From contig JAIOPI010000022.1 in NCBI GenBank assembly GCA_021413965.1, forward strand, positions 1-64,000: 64,000 nucleotides of DNA, given 5' to 3'. A program made the position numbers and the translations under genes. This document shows, one piece after another, positions 16,026 to 24,819 of the stretch; position 1 is the stretch's first letter; the number at the start of each line of letters is the position of its first letter. The stretch is from Lentisphaerota bacterium (lineage in GTDB: Bacteria > Verrucomicrobiota > Kiritimatiellia > UBA8416 > JAIOPI01). Under the pieces are notes generated by a model, which was not told where the DNA came from, ran no database searches, and saw only the letters and a list, made by a program, of their open reading frames with translations.

Positions 16026-17127
16026 TGCTTGCCCTCTCTTGTCGCAGGTATACGCGTGCAGTTGCCGTAGCCGCCTTCGCCACCTGCTCACGCAGGCACT
16101 CGGGTGCCAGCACGATGACATCGGGTCCAAACGATAGCACCCAAGCGGCCACATGGTGCAGGGGCAACGGGCCGGACTGGGAGACGCGCAAGGTTAACTC
16201 GACGCCTCCGTCGGGTAGCGACTGCATCCTCTGGTATGGCTGAAACTCGCGCCCCTTGATCAAGGGTGTCGCATCCTTGCGGAAGCGCAGCCGGACGTCG
16301 ACCACGTCCTGGGGTGAACCGATAAACTGCCCGAACGTCGTATCCAAAAGGTCGTCGATCTTGAAGTTCACGGGCAGTACGAACCGTTCCTTCAGCGCCT
16401 TTGCTTCCAGGATCGAGTCAATGCGGTACTGGCGAATGGACGGATCTTTCGACGAATGCGAGCCAACCAGATACCAGGTCCCGCACAGATTCACGATGTG
16501 GTACGGGTGGACAACACGCGTGGTCGGGGCGCATGAGGATCCCGTCATGTCCCCCCAGCCCTTGCGGTACACGATCTCAAGCGCACGATGTCGTGTCGTT
16601 GCGGCAAGGACTTCCTTCCAGATCTTCGCGGACGCCCTTTGCAGAGCTTCCCCCCTCGCCGCGAACGCAATGGGTGCCAGCTGGTCCGTGCGGATGGTCA
16701 TTGTGTTGTTCAGTTCGCTCTGCAGGTGTCCATATACGCGTTCGAGATCCTCGGCTATAGGGAGGCCGGCATAGCGTTCCACAACTACCTTCGCCAGCAA
16801 CACGGCGAACAAATCGCCTTCGCGCACCGTCACTTTCCCCATCGTCCAGGACATGTCCGCATACTCGTAGAAACAATCTGTTCGGTTCCCGCCTTGGTCG
16901 AAGCGCCAAACCTGCCTGATCTGTGCGCCCATGTCCTGCAGGGCGTCCAGATCGCGCCGCAGCGTTGCCCGGGAGTAGGCAACCAGCCGATCGCCAACAA
17001 CTTGCGCTTGCACGGCCGAAGTGATCTGGCCCCGCGTGGCACCGCCCGGGCGTCTCAGCATCCGGTCGATGGCAAACAGGCGGTGTTGCTGCGGCTTGTA
17101 GAAGATGTCGTGTTCGGTTTTCGCCAT
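15991..17127 (-). CDS. WYL-domain transcriptional regulator
   Basis: 378 residues. A winged helix at the N-terminus (SRATLRRDLDALQDMGAQI) is followed by the WYL domain, seen as HPYHIVNLCGTWYLVGSHS and later IRQYRIDSI, and a C-terminal WCX-like region. WYL proteins sense nucleic-acid or nucleotide ligands and repress defence operons (BrxR and CapW are examples). This one precedes a nuclease-like gene and diverges from a GIY-YIG gene, so it probably controls both. Confidence 0.88.
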   Translation of the reverse strand: MAKTEHDIFYKPQQHRLFAIDRMLRRPGGATRGQITSAVQAQVVGDRLVAYSRATLRRDLDALQDMGAQIRQVWRFDQGGNRTDCFYEYADMSWTMGKVTVREGDLFAVLLAKVVVERYAGLPIAEDLERVYGHLQSELNNTMTIRTDQLAPIAFAARGEALQRASAKIWKEVLAATTRHRALEIVYRKGWGDMTGSSCAPTTRVVHPYHIVNLCGTWYLVGSHSSKDPSIRQYRIDSILEAKALKERFVLPVNFKIDDLLDTTFGQFIGSPQDVVDVRLRFRKDATPLIKGREFQPYQRMQSLPDGGVELTLRVSQSGPLPLHHVAAWVLSFGPDVIVLAPECLREQVAKAATATARVYLRQERASNGGQNGCKADS

Positions 17128-17201
17128 ACGGCCTCCTTGCCGCGTCGCGAACGATTCACAACCGCAGGAACGAATTGCTGCATCTTATACTACAACCTGA
17201 A

Positions 17202-17226
17202 CCATTCTAGTACCAACCGAGAATGG
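17202..17226. promoter_or_regulatory. Inverted repeat between divergent WYL and GIY-YIG genes
   Basis: CCATTCT (17202-17208) and AGAATGG (17220-17226) form a perfect 7-bp dyad with an 11-base spacer in the 217-base gap between the WYL gene and the 17345 gene. Position and symmetry suit a regulator site, possibly for the WYL protein. It differs from the dyads seen upstream of the two other WYL genes. Confidence 0.35.
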
Positions 17227-17344
17227 GCAGGTCATTTGCTACTGAACACGCAGTTTACCAGACAACTGAATCGCGCTATTCTCCAAAGTGGCGAAGGATG
17301 ACTTGGACGGAGCAGTCGGCTAGACGACCACAATGGGAGCGGCC

Positions 17345-17854
17345 ATGCCTATGAATCTCACCGTAACAATATCCAACATGCGCCACCACCACGTGATCAC
17401 ATTGACAAGAGGGAACCTGCTGATTAAGGCAGGCCAGAAAAAGCATCCGGCGTTCTACAATTCCTGCTGCCAAATCCAGGAACGTTTCCTCTGCTATTAC
17501 TGGAAGCAGGGCCAAGAGGTTCTATACGTTGGCTCGGTTTCCAAGGATTACAAGGGCAAGAAGAATAATCTTTGGGCACGGGTTGGCAACTACCTCCAAA
17601 ACCATACGAAGACCAACACAATCACGAAGCATGCCAACACAAACAAGAACGTGTTTGACGCGGCTAATCGCCTATTGGCGACGTACGATCTGGAATTTGG
17701 AGTGTTCCGGTTCGACAACTGTGAAGTCGGAGCTAAGCACTACCCCTATGCGGACTGCTGCAACGACCCCGAGCTTTCTTTTCTTACCTGTATGATTGAG
17801 GACGTCCTGATCGGCTACTACAGATCACTTGGCCAGTGCACGTGGAACAGGTAG
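17345..17854 (+). CDS. GIY-YIG-like protein
   Basis: 169 residues from the ATG at 17345, chosen for GGGAG upstream; an earlier ATG lies at 17333. LCYYWKQ followed by EVLYVGSVSKD and LWARVGNYLQNH gives the two strands and the basic helix of a GIY-YIG domain. A Glu in CMIEDVLIGYYRS near the C-terminus can be the metal ligand. AT-richer than the core. Divergent from the WYL gene, so probably regulated with it. Confidence 0.65.
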   Translation: MPMNLTVTISNMRHHHVITLTRGNLLIKAGQKKHPAFYNSCCQIQERFLCYYWKQGQEVLYVGSVSKDYKGKKNNLWARVGNYLQNHTKTNTITKHANTNKNVFDAANRLLATYDLEFGVFRFDNCEVGAKHYPYADCCNDPELSFLTCMIEDVLIGYYRSLGQCTWNR

Positions 17855-18018
17855 CCCGACTGGTCAACCATGCCTTCGCCCCCGTGGTCTGACTGCAATT
17901 CCTGGGCGCTCTCACGCGATTCTCGTGCAGGCCACTCGATGGTGGGCGAAACGTAAGGTTGGCTCATTCGCGCTCGCTGCGACTGGGACCTCCTTCCCGC
18001 GCTTCATCCGGGGATTTC

Positions 18019-18831
18019 TCAGGAAAAGGGCACAGGACTGAACGACACCGCGGGCGGTTCGAATCGGGACAGGCTCGCGACACGATCGAGAACATCGCGC
18101 AGGCTGTAGACGCTTGGGATTGTGAGGAGCATGGGCACCGCGCCGGTAATTGCGCTCTCGACATCCTGTGCATGGCGAAGACTTTCTATTGCTCGCTGGT
18201 CACCGTCGTTCACCCGTCTTTGCGCGATCACGAGATAGTTGTTTAGGCGCGGTCGGAACAGGTATTGCATGGCCAACAGGGATTCGTGACTGTGCGGCGT
18301 GCCAACTTGCTCCAATGCCGTGAGAATCCGCCCTATTGGCCAGAACGGTGAACTGAAGAACTCGCTGACTTTCAGCCCCATGTTGTATTGAGGCCCATCC
18401 GACAACTCTGGCGGAAGGTCATCCAGGTAAGGCTGCCGGACAATGTAGCCCAGGTAGTTTATCCACTGGTACAGTTCGTCGATGACCAACTGCTCCACGT
18501 CCGGGTGGTAGAACCGTTCGATGGCGAACAGGTTGACCTTGCCGTTCAGGCACACACGAACCTGGGAGCGGTCGATGTTTAGGTACGTGAGTTCGTCGGC
18601 AACCCGGTAGAGCTCCATTGAGTGCGTCTTGCCGAGCAGCCGATGAATAGGCCAGGCCAACTCCCGAACGGCATCACCACCGAGGCGCTGAAGCGTACCA
18701 ACGACGTCGGTTAACAACTCATCCGGAACCCTCGGTTCGAGATCACAGATGGCAAAGAGTGTCCTCCGGATCTGACTCAACGTGCCGTTTCTCAGCGTCA
18801 TGCGGTAGGCGTTCATTTCCAAGGGGTGCAT
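18019..18831 (-). CDS. Hypothetical protein
   Basis: 270 residues from the ATG at 18831, chosen for GAGGATCG upstream. No family recognised. It looks largely helical with several conserved-looking aromatic stretches (YQWINYLGYIVRQPYLDDLP). It is the last gene of the operon that starts at 21729, separated from the previous gene by 54 bases. Codon use is like its neighbours. Confidence 0.6.
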   Translation of the reverse strand: MHPLEMNAYRMTLRNGTLSQIRRTLFAICDLEPRVPDELLTDVVGTLQRLGGDAVRELAWPIHRLLGKTHSMELYRVADELTYLNIDRSQVRVCLNGKVNLFAIERFYHPDVEQLVIDELYQWINYLGYIVRQPYLDDLPPELSDGPQYNMGLKVSEFFSSPFWPIGRILTALEQVGTPHSHESLLAMQYLFRPRLNNYLVIAQRRVNDGDQRAIESLRHAQDVESAITGAVPMLLTIPSVYSLRDVLDRVASLSRFEPPAVSFSPVPFS

Positions 18832-18885
18832 GTTACGATCCTCTCCTGTGCTGTCGGCGGCCAAGAAGCCTCCTACAGCCCGGTC

Positions 18886-19935
18886 CTAGTCCGGAATCTG
18901 ATCGCGGTCCACCATCTGGTAGAGCGTGTGCGCCAAGTGCCAGTGCTCATCGGCCCGCAGGGGAAAGCAGCCCCGCTGGTGCGCAAGCTGCTCGGTCACT
19001 TCTAGCAACCACTGGCCAATGAGCTGATGTTCGGCCGCAATGCGTATCTGGTCGTGGATGCTTCTGGGCACATGAAGCGTCATTCCGGTGAGCGCCTGCA
19101 CAAATGCGTCGAGCCCGGAATCCACAGCGAACGCCTTCCGGATATCCCTGCCGACGGTGAGGTCGCCGTTGAACAACGCTCGCAGGTACATGGACGAGAT
19201 GGCGTCGGCGGACGGGACCAGAAGCAGATCCAGGAATACTTCGCTGCCACTTGGTTCGATTACAGCACGGTCAGCGGCCGAGCGCATGCGGCCGTCCGGG
19301 GCAAGGATGTATCCGTCGCGCAGAGGCTCCAACGCCGTAGGTAGCGACTTGACGAGGCTTGGCCAGTGCGGCGTGAGCTTGTGCGCTTCAACGGTATCAC
19401 CAGAGTGTAGTTTGTCCCAATCCTGGATGAGATTGAAATGGACGGCTTTTCGGAAGTCCTCGGTCGCTTCACGCGGAAGCGCCGCAGGATCCAGCACCCG
19501 CCATGTCTCGCCGTCCGGGATTAGTACGTAAACATCAGCCAGATCCCCGAACGGTCGCGACTCATACTGGGCTTTCTCGCCGGGTGTCACACAGCACGCA
19601 GGATTGACAAACAGTCGCAGGAGTTCTGCGACCTCCCTTGGGTGACCAACTTTGAAGCACGTGCCGCCTTCTTCTTCTTTGTCGGGATAGCAGACGAACA
19701 CCTTGCCGTCATGGACGATGCTCCAACTGGTGAATTCCTGAGTCGTTTCATCCCACGCCTTTTCATGCTCGCTGAAACGCAGCACCTTGCCGCCGACCTG
19801 GGGCGCGACCTTGTCTATGGTCATGAACGCCTGCCCGGGTTCGCGATCGAGGCGGATGTCATCGCCGAAGGCACCGGCCACGTGCTCTGTGCAGATTTCG
19901 AGGTACAGGTTCTGCCTGGCGGTCGTCGCGTTCAT
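18886..19935 (-). CDS. Hypothetical protein, possibly plasmid/island type
   Basis: 349 residues. The N-terminal part (SWSIVHDGKVFVCYPDKEEE followed by HPREVAELLRLFVNPACC) is a beta-rich domain; the C-terminal half is helical. No catalytic motif recognised. It lies 22 bases after the ankyrin gene on the same strand, inside a four-gene operon, so it likely works with the ankyrin and winged-helix proteins. Confidence 0.6.
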   Translation of the reverse strand: MNATTARQNLYLEICTEHVAGAFGDDIRLDREPGQAFMTIDKVAPQVGGKVLRFSEHEKAWDETTQEFTSWSIVHDGKVFVCYPDKEEEGGTCFKVGHPREVAELLRLFVNPACCVTPGEKAQYESRPFGDLADVYVLIPDGETWRVLDPAALPREATEDFRKAVHFNLIQDWDKLHSGDTVEAHKLTPHWPSLVKSLPTALEPLRDGYILAPDGRMRSAADRAVIEPSGSEVFLDLLLVPSADAISSMYLRALFNGDLTVGRDIRKAFAVDSGLDAFVQALTGMTLHVPRSIHDQIRIAAEHQLIGQWLLEVTEQLAHQRGCFPLRADEHWHLAHTLYQMVDRDQIPD

Positions 19936-19957
19936 CGCTGCTCTTTCGATTTGTGTG

Positions 19958-20968
19958 TTACGACCCCTTGATCAGGCGGTAACTCAGCAGCTTGAGGGGC
20001 GTCCAGCCGTAGTCATCGACGACTTTCGTGTCGGCGCCCCTTTCGCGCATCCACCTATAGAGATCCCGGTCCCTGGCAAAGGCAGCCTCGTGCAGGGCGG
20101 TGCGCCCCAGATCGCCGCGGCGGTTCAGGGCCTCGGGATCGCGAAGGAGCTTCTTGACCAGTCTCAAGTCCTCGCAGAAGATCGCCCGCTGCAACGGCGT
20201 CAGCCTGCGCGCCCGCGTGCCTCGGAGCACCATGCCGAGCCGGACATCACCAAAGGACCGGATCGGTTCGGCGTCCTCCGGGAGCCCGCCGACGCAGAGG
20301 GGTGATCGGCCGTAAATGTCCGGGGCGTTCAGGTTGACCCCGCGACGGATTAGCCAGATCGCCGTACGGACGCATTCGTACAGGAGGGCCCAGTGAATCG
20401 GCCTCTGGCCAAACGCGTCGCGCATGTCGATCAACATGCGATCCTGTGACGCGAAGTACTGGACGATCGTAAGTTGATCAGCGCCTGCCGCAAAGTGCAT
20501 GGGTAACCGGCCGAACTTGTCCCGGGCAGAACTGTCTGCACCCTTTTCGATCAGCATCTTCACGCTTGCCAACCGCCCCTCGCCGGCAGCCACGTGCAAG
20601 GGTGTCATCCCGTTTGCATTGATGGGGGAATGCCGCGGCCCGGCATCCTGCAGTAGCGTCGCCATTATGGCCGCAGGTCCCTTCGCTGCCGCATCATGCA
20701 ACGGGGTCGCGCCCCGGGAACCCGGGCAGGTGGCCGGAATCCCTTTTCCCAGCAGGTACTTGCAGGTCTCCAGCGAGCCGGTTGTTACCGCCCGGTGCAG
20801 CAACATGTCACCATGCCGGTCACAAGCGATCCTGATGATTGGCGAATGGTCGGCGGCCTTCCGGAACGCACCGAAGTTCCCGCCCTGCAGCAGCGTGAAG
20901 AGTTTCTCAGCCTCGGTCAAAGGCGCAACAAGAGGGCTGCTGGTCAGGCATCGACGGCCACGGGTCAT
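19958..20968 (-). CDS. Ankyrin-repeat protein
   Basis: 336 residues with about six to seven ankyrin repeats: DMLLHRAVTTGSLETCKYLL, then GATPLHDAAAKG, then GMTPLHVAAGEGRLASVKML, then GRLPMHFAAGA, then GQRPIHWALL, then GRTALHEAAFARDRDLYRWM. Ankyrin arrays bind other proteins. No signal peptide. The ATG overlaps the stop of the winged-helix gene (ATGA), so the two are translationally coupled, which suggests a complex. Confidence 0.85.
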   Translation of the reverse strand: MTRGRRCLTSSPLVAPLTEAEKLFTLLQGGNFGAFRKAADHSPIIRIACDRHGDMLLHRAVTTGSLETCKYLLGKGIPATCPGSRGATPLHDAAAKGPAAIMATLLQDAGPRHSPINANGMTPLHVAAGEGRLASVKMLIEKGADSSARDKFGRLPMHFAAGADQLTIVQYFASQDRMLIDMRDAFGQRPIHWALLYECVRTAIWLIRRGVNLNAPDIYGRSPLCVGGLPEDAEPIRSFGDVRLGMVLRGTRARRLTPLQRAIFCEDLRLVKKLLRDPEALNRRGDLGRTALHEAAFARDRDLYRWMRERGADTKVVDDYGWTPLKLLSYRLIKGS

Positions 20969-21729
20969 ATGGCGCCGCCTTCTGCCGTTTGCGAAGCCGG
21001 TGTATCGACGTGACCGACCTTGCTGAAAAACTCACCTTCCGAGAACCAGTAGAGCAAGCGGCAGACGGCAACTCCATCTGCTGCACACGGGTATTCCTCG
21101 ACCAACCCGCAGCAGTTCAAGCTGAACTCCACGCGGTACCGCTTGCGTCGCCATGCCACGATGTCGCCCTTCGCGAAGGCGCACCGCTCCTGGATAGAGC
21201 CAAGGTCCGCGTCGGAAGGCAGGCCGCTGCGCCACCGGAAGCAGGCGGCCATTGTCTCTTCAGCCGCCGCCCAGCCCTTCTCGGTCAGCCCGCCCTCGCC
21301 CCAGAAGCCCTCCTGCGCGAGCACGGCTGCACCGTCTGTGTCGACCGCGATGTTAATCATCCAATAGAGGGCGGATACAACTTTTGGCACGACGCCCAGT
21401 TTGGCGGCCACCGCGAGGCCCCACTCATCAAAGTCGGCTATCGTCAACGTTAAGCGCTGGCACTCATGCGTCTTTGCGTCGGGCAGGGACACCAGGGCGG
21501 CCACCCCCTTCCGGGTGATTCGGTATGACACCGGCCTCGGCACGCGACGAACCAAGCCGGTCGTGGCCAATTTGCCGACTACCGCACCAGCCAACCAACA
21601 CCTTTCACCATAGCCAAATGCTGCTGCCAATTGCCGAGGCTGGCACCCCGGATGGCTTGCGATGAATGCGAGCGCCTTCTGCTGTGTCGGGGGCAACTCT
21701 TCCTGCGTACGTGCAGCCTTCGTTCGCAT
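20965..21729 (-). CDS. Winged-helix-like protein with unknown C-terminal domain
   Basis: 254 residues. The first 75 residues look like a MarR-type winged helix: PTQQKALAFIASHPG, then PRQLAAAFGYGE, then LATTGLVRRVPRPVSYRITRKG. The remaining 170 residues are of unknown fold, with CGLVEEYPCA near the end. First gene of the 21729-18019 operon and therefore a probable regulator or DNA-binding subunit. Confidence 0.6.
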   Translation of the reverse strand: MRTKAARTQEELPPTQQKALAFIASHPGCQPRQLAAAFGYGERCWLAGAVVGKLATTGLVRRVPRPVSYRITRKGVAALVSLPDAKTHECQRLTLTIADFDEWGLAVAAKLGVVPKVVSALYWMINIAVDTDGAAVLAQEGFWGEGGLTEKGWAAAEETMAACFRWRSGLPSDADLGSIQERCAFAKGDIVAWRRKRYRVEFSLNCCGLVEEYPCAADGVAVCRLLYWFSEGEFFSKVGHVDTPASQTAEGGAI

Positions 21730-21814
21730 ACATGCTCCTCTGCGCCTATTGCTTTGGATGGGTGTAAATTACTATGAGGGTTGCGGCAGAAGATAGCGCA
21801 TCTCCCCCGATACA

Positions 21815-22084
21815 ATGTCCCAACATGAACAGACAGACCGAGACGACAATGACAATTCGAATGCACGGCTCAACCCGGCCACGGCAGAAGCTGTCTTTGG
21901 CGAGGTCCCGAGCATCCCGCGGATGATTGTCTGACTCTGGTTTGCACCACCGTACAAGACTGAACTGGGCCCGGATGGCGGGTGGCGGGTGCTTTCGAAG
22001 GCAACCTTGAAACTACTCGCCGTCTTCTTCGGGGGCACCGAGACACAAGTCGGCAGGACGACCACAAAAGAGGAGGAGGTATGA
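21815..22084 (+). pseudogene. Small gene with one in-frame TGA
   Basis: From the ATG at 21815 the frame reads 39 codons (ending IPRMIV), meets TGA at 21932-21934, and continues for 49 protein-like codons (LWFAPPYKTELGPDGGWRVL, then KEEEV) to a TGA that overlaps the ATG of the next gene. The ATGA overlap and the sense of the second half suggest one 89-residue gene with a nonsense change. Function unknown. It would be coupled to the PRiA4b-type gene. Confidence 0.45.
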
Positions 22085-22302
22085 AAGAAGGCCACGAGAT
22101 CTACCAGTACCGCATTTCTCTCATCGGGACTAGGCCGCTGGTCTGGCGGCGAATTCAGATCGCGTCGTCATGTTCCTTCTGGGATCTGCACTGTGCCATC
22201 ACCGATGCCATGGGATGGCCGGTCAGCGACCACCATCACATCTTCTGGCTGGACACCGAGGAGGGTATGGATGAAAGCACCGGCGTGGGACGCCCGACTA
22301 AG

Positions 22303-23803
22303 CCGGAACGATTCAGTTCCGAAGCTGATTGTGTGTCTTTTCATGGGCCTATGCATGCAGTTGCTCAACTGCATTGCAGTACTGATTGAACGGCGGAAGC
22401 GGGCTGCGGAGCTTGTCGATGATCGCCAGCCACCACGCGCGCATCGCCTGCGGCACGGCGAGTTTCAGCGTGGGGCGGCCTTGAGCTCGGCTCCAGACGC
22501 CAGCCCGTAAGAACAGGCGCATGCGCAGTGTCGTCAGTTCCATGCGTTCGAGTTTGCCGAGTTCGCGTTGCAGCAGAACGCACAGGTTGTAGGCGAGGAT
22601 CGCCAGAAGATGCGCGGCTTCCGTGGCCCAGAAGCGTTGACAGCACAGTCCACGCACGCCGAACTGACGCCCGAGTTCCTTCAGGCGGTTTTCGCTGTCG
22701 GCGCGCCCATTATACCGACGCCACACGTCAAGTGCCGTGACCCGATCCGGCAGGCTGGTGACCAAGGCTTGGAAGCGATACCCCGGCACCTCCACCAGCA
22801 CCTTGCCGCCTGATTCCGGTCTTTGGGTGATGCGCTGGCGGATCACGATCAGCCGTTCGCCCACGCCCCCCGCCACTTCCTGCACCTCGACGCCTTCGAT
22901 CGCGGTGGCCGTCCAATGCCGATCGGCGTGGCGGCACAGCGTTTGGATCTGTCGGTTGAGGCTGGCGACCAGGATGTAATGAGCCCCTCGCTTGCGAACG
23001 GCCGCTCTCACCGCGTGGGTGCAGAACCCCGAGTCCCCGCGCACCAATCCGATGCGCAGGTGCGCGGGCAACCGATCCATGCACTGGCCGATAAACTCCG
23101 CCGCATGGTTCGAGCAGGCGCTGTCACCACGCCTCAACCAATACTGCGCCACGACCTTCAACTCCGCGATCACGCCAACCAGCGGCCGATGACAAGGCTT
23201 CAGGCCGGTGCGGGTGTAGCCGATTTCAACGCCCTCCTGGTGTCCGTCTTCGTGCAACAGCGCCGAGGAGTCCACATCCAGCGTGTACCCCTCACGCCCA
23301 GAACTGGGCCACTGTCCCGCGACCCAGCGGTTCAGGGCATTCAAACGGTCGTTGGTCGGCTGGTCGAAGACACGGAAGAAACGCGTCAGGGTCGACTGAC
23401 TGGGAACGCCTTCAATCCCGAGCACCGAGGCAACCGCCGCATCCTGAGCCAACCACGCCACCCGCGACAGCTTGTCGGCACCGCACAGAATCCCGCCCAC
23501 GAAGCCCAAGCCAATGTCCGTCGGCGCATACGCGTTCGGACTCGTCGGCTGCTGCGGCAGAACCGCAGCCAATCGTTCCCGGAAGCCCTTCTTCTGCAAG
23601 AACTGACTCCACACGGCCATGCCGCCGTACGCCGTTAACCGCTGGTCCGTGAACCCCAGACGAATCGTCTCGTTGCCCTTCGCCGTGCTGATCTCTACAC
23701 TCACCGATTGGTGAGCGCCGTGGGAGTCGCTGTGTTGCGGATTATTCATAGTACCCACAACACAAACCCACGGCCTCACCTTCCGTCAATTGAATCGTTC
23801 CGG
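22303..23803 (-). mobile_element. IS1380-family insertion sequence, 1501 bp
   Basis: The ends are perfect 13-bp inverted repeats, CCGGAACGATTCA at 22303 and TGAATCGTTCCGG ending at 23803. They are flanked by identical 5-bp direct repeats CTAAG (22298-22302 and 23804-23808). The element carries one transposase gene and nothing else. Intact ends, intact transposase and clean target duplication point to a recent insertion. Confidence 0.92.
22349..23749 (-). CDS. IS1380-family transposase
   Basis: 466 residues from the ATG at 23749 (an upstream start at 23779 is possible). DDE residues are visible: D in YTLDVDSSALLHEDG, D in GLVRGDSGFCT, and E in YNGRADSENRLKELGRQFG, the family's typical third motif. 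Length is normal and no frame break is seen, so the protein is probably active. It cuts and moves the element that splits the PRiA4b-type gene. Confidence 0.92.
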   Translation of the reverse strand: MNNPQHSDSHGAHQSVSVEISTAKGNETIRLGFTDQRLTAYGGMAVWSQFLQKKGFRERLAAVLPQQPTSPNAYAPTDIGLGFVGGILCGADKLSRVAWLAQDAAVASVLGIEGVPSQSTLTRFFRVFDQPTNDRLNALNRWVAGQWPSSGREGYTLDVDSSALLHEDGHQEGVEIGYTRTGLKPCHRPLVGVIAELKVVAQYWLRRGDSACSNHAAEFIGQCMDRLPAHLRIGLVRGDSGFCTHAVRAAVRKRGAHYILVASLNRQIQTLCRHADRHWTATAIEGVEVQEVAGGVGERLIVIRQRITQRPESGGKVLVEVPGYRFQALVTSLPDRVTALDVWRRYNGRADSENRLKELGRQFGVRGLCCQRFWATEAAHLLAILAYNLCVLLQRELGKLERMELTTLRMRLFLRAGVWSRAQGRPTLKLAVPQAMRAWWLAIIDKLRSPLPPFNQYCNAVEQLHA

Positions 23804-24387
23804 CTAAGGAGGACCCACAGATCCCGACCAGCTGGGACCGGAAGCTGCACGAGTATTCTGGAGACGGCAACTGGAGCTGCGTATACGTGCGAGGCTGGCC
23901 ATACTGTGAAGATATGAGTGAACCGCCGATCCGGCGCACACCGGATGGCAAGCCGATTGAACACCAGCCGCCCCGCACCGATAAGTGGCAGCACCACGTC
24001 CTCCTGGAGGCTTCGTGGCATGAAGGTGAAACGGTTGCCTACCCCAAGTGCATTGCCGGCGCGAATGCCTGTCCAACCGAAGGCTGTGGCGGGATCCCCG
24101 GCTACAGGCACCTCCTGAAGGCATTGCGTGACCCGGAGGGCCCGGGCCACGCGGAACGTATTACACTCGCTGGTGGTTGGTATGACCCGGTGTGGTTCGA
24201 TCCTAAACTGGTGCGGTTGGGCGATCCGAAAGTGCGCTGGCAATGCATGATCGACGGGAAGCCCCTCCCTGAGGGCATGAGGACCGCGCAGTATCTTCGG
24301 ATGCGGAAGGCGCCCAGAACTTGAACGTGTACGCCGACCAGCCAAGTGGGCCCTCAGAGAGCAATTTGTGCTATCGTCCGGGTGCTT

Positions 24388-24774
24388 TCAGCAGTTTAAG
24401 GTACATCTGAGAACTGCAATAGCAAACAGTTCCAATCTGTCACGCGCCATTTCATCTGCAACTGGATGCCATCGCACCGTGCAGGCCATCGGGGCTATGT
24501 CCAGCCCTTCCCTGTGTACCATAACGGGAAGATCGCTACATGCATTGCCCGTTCTGTGATCATTCATGCGGCGCGCAACACAGGCGGACTGTCCAGCATA
24601 TATCCAAGCGGCATGGTTCACGTGACTTATTACATACACGCCCCCCACCCTCGCCTCGGCCATGTTTTCAAGCGCGTACAGGGGCATTGGCGTGGAATCC
24701 AGCAGGTCCGAAAGACCCTTCGATAACTCCTGAATATTGGGGGCGAGACCATCATCGACTTCTACGAATGCCAT
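24388..24774 (-). CDS. GIY-YIG-like protein
   Basis: 128 residues, with GGAGAACCT before the ATG. GGVYVISHVNHAAWIYAGQS gives the GIY and YIG strands, followed by the basic ARRMNDHRTGN helix and a late Glu in RDRLELFAIAVL. The fourth protein of this fold in the island. The end converges on the PRiA4b-type gene with a 63-base gap that carries AGAGCAATTTGTG, a fragment of the dispersed hairpin repeat. Confidence 0.65.
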   Translation of the reverse strand: MAFVEVDDGLAPNIQELSKGLSDLLDSTPMPLYALENMAEARVGGVYVISHVNHAAWIYAGQSACVARRMNDHRTGNACSDLPVMVHREGLDIAPMACTVRWHPVADEMARDRLELFAIAVLRCTLNC

Positions 24775-24819
24775 AGGTTCTCCATTTTCGCCACCGCAGA
24801 ATGCCGCTCGTCCTACACG

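Larger units (their letters stand above)
22081..24324 (+). pseudogene. PRiA4b ORF-3-like gene split by an IS1380-family element
   Basis: The gene starts at 22081 after AGGAGGAGG, and reads YQYRISLIGTRPLVWRRI and FWDLHCAITDAMGW, the N-terminal signature of the plasmid pRiA4b ORF-3 family. At 22302 it is cut by the insertion. From 23809 the same frame resumes, with YPKCIAGANACPTEGCGG and ALRDPEGPGHAERI, the C-terminal signature of the family, and ends at 24324. Removing the element and one CTAAG copy restores an uninterrupted 245-codon gene. Function of the family is unknown. Confidence 0.85.
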
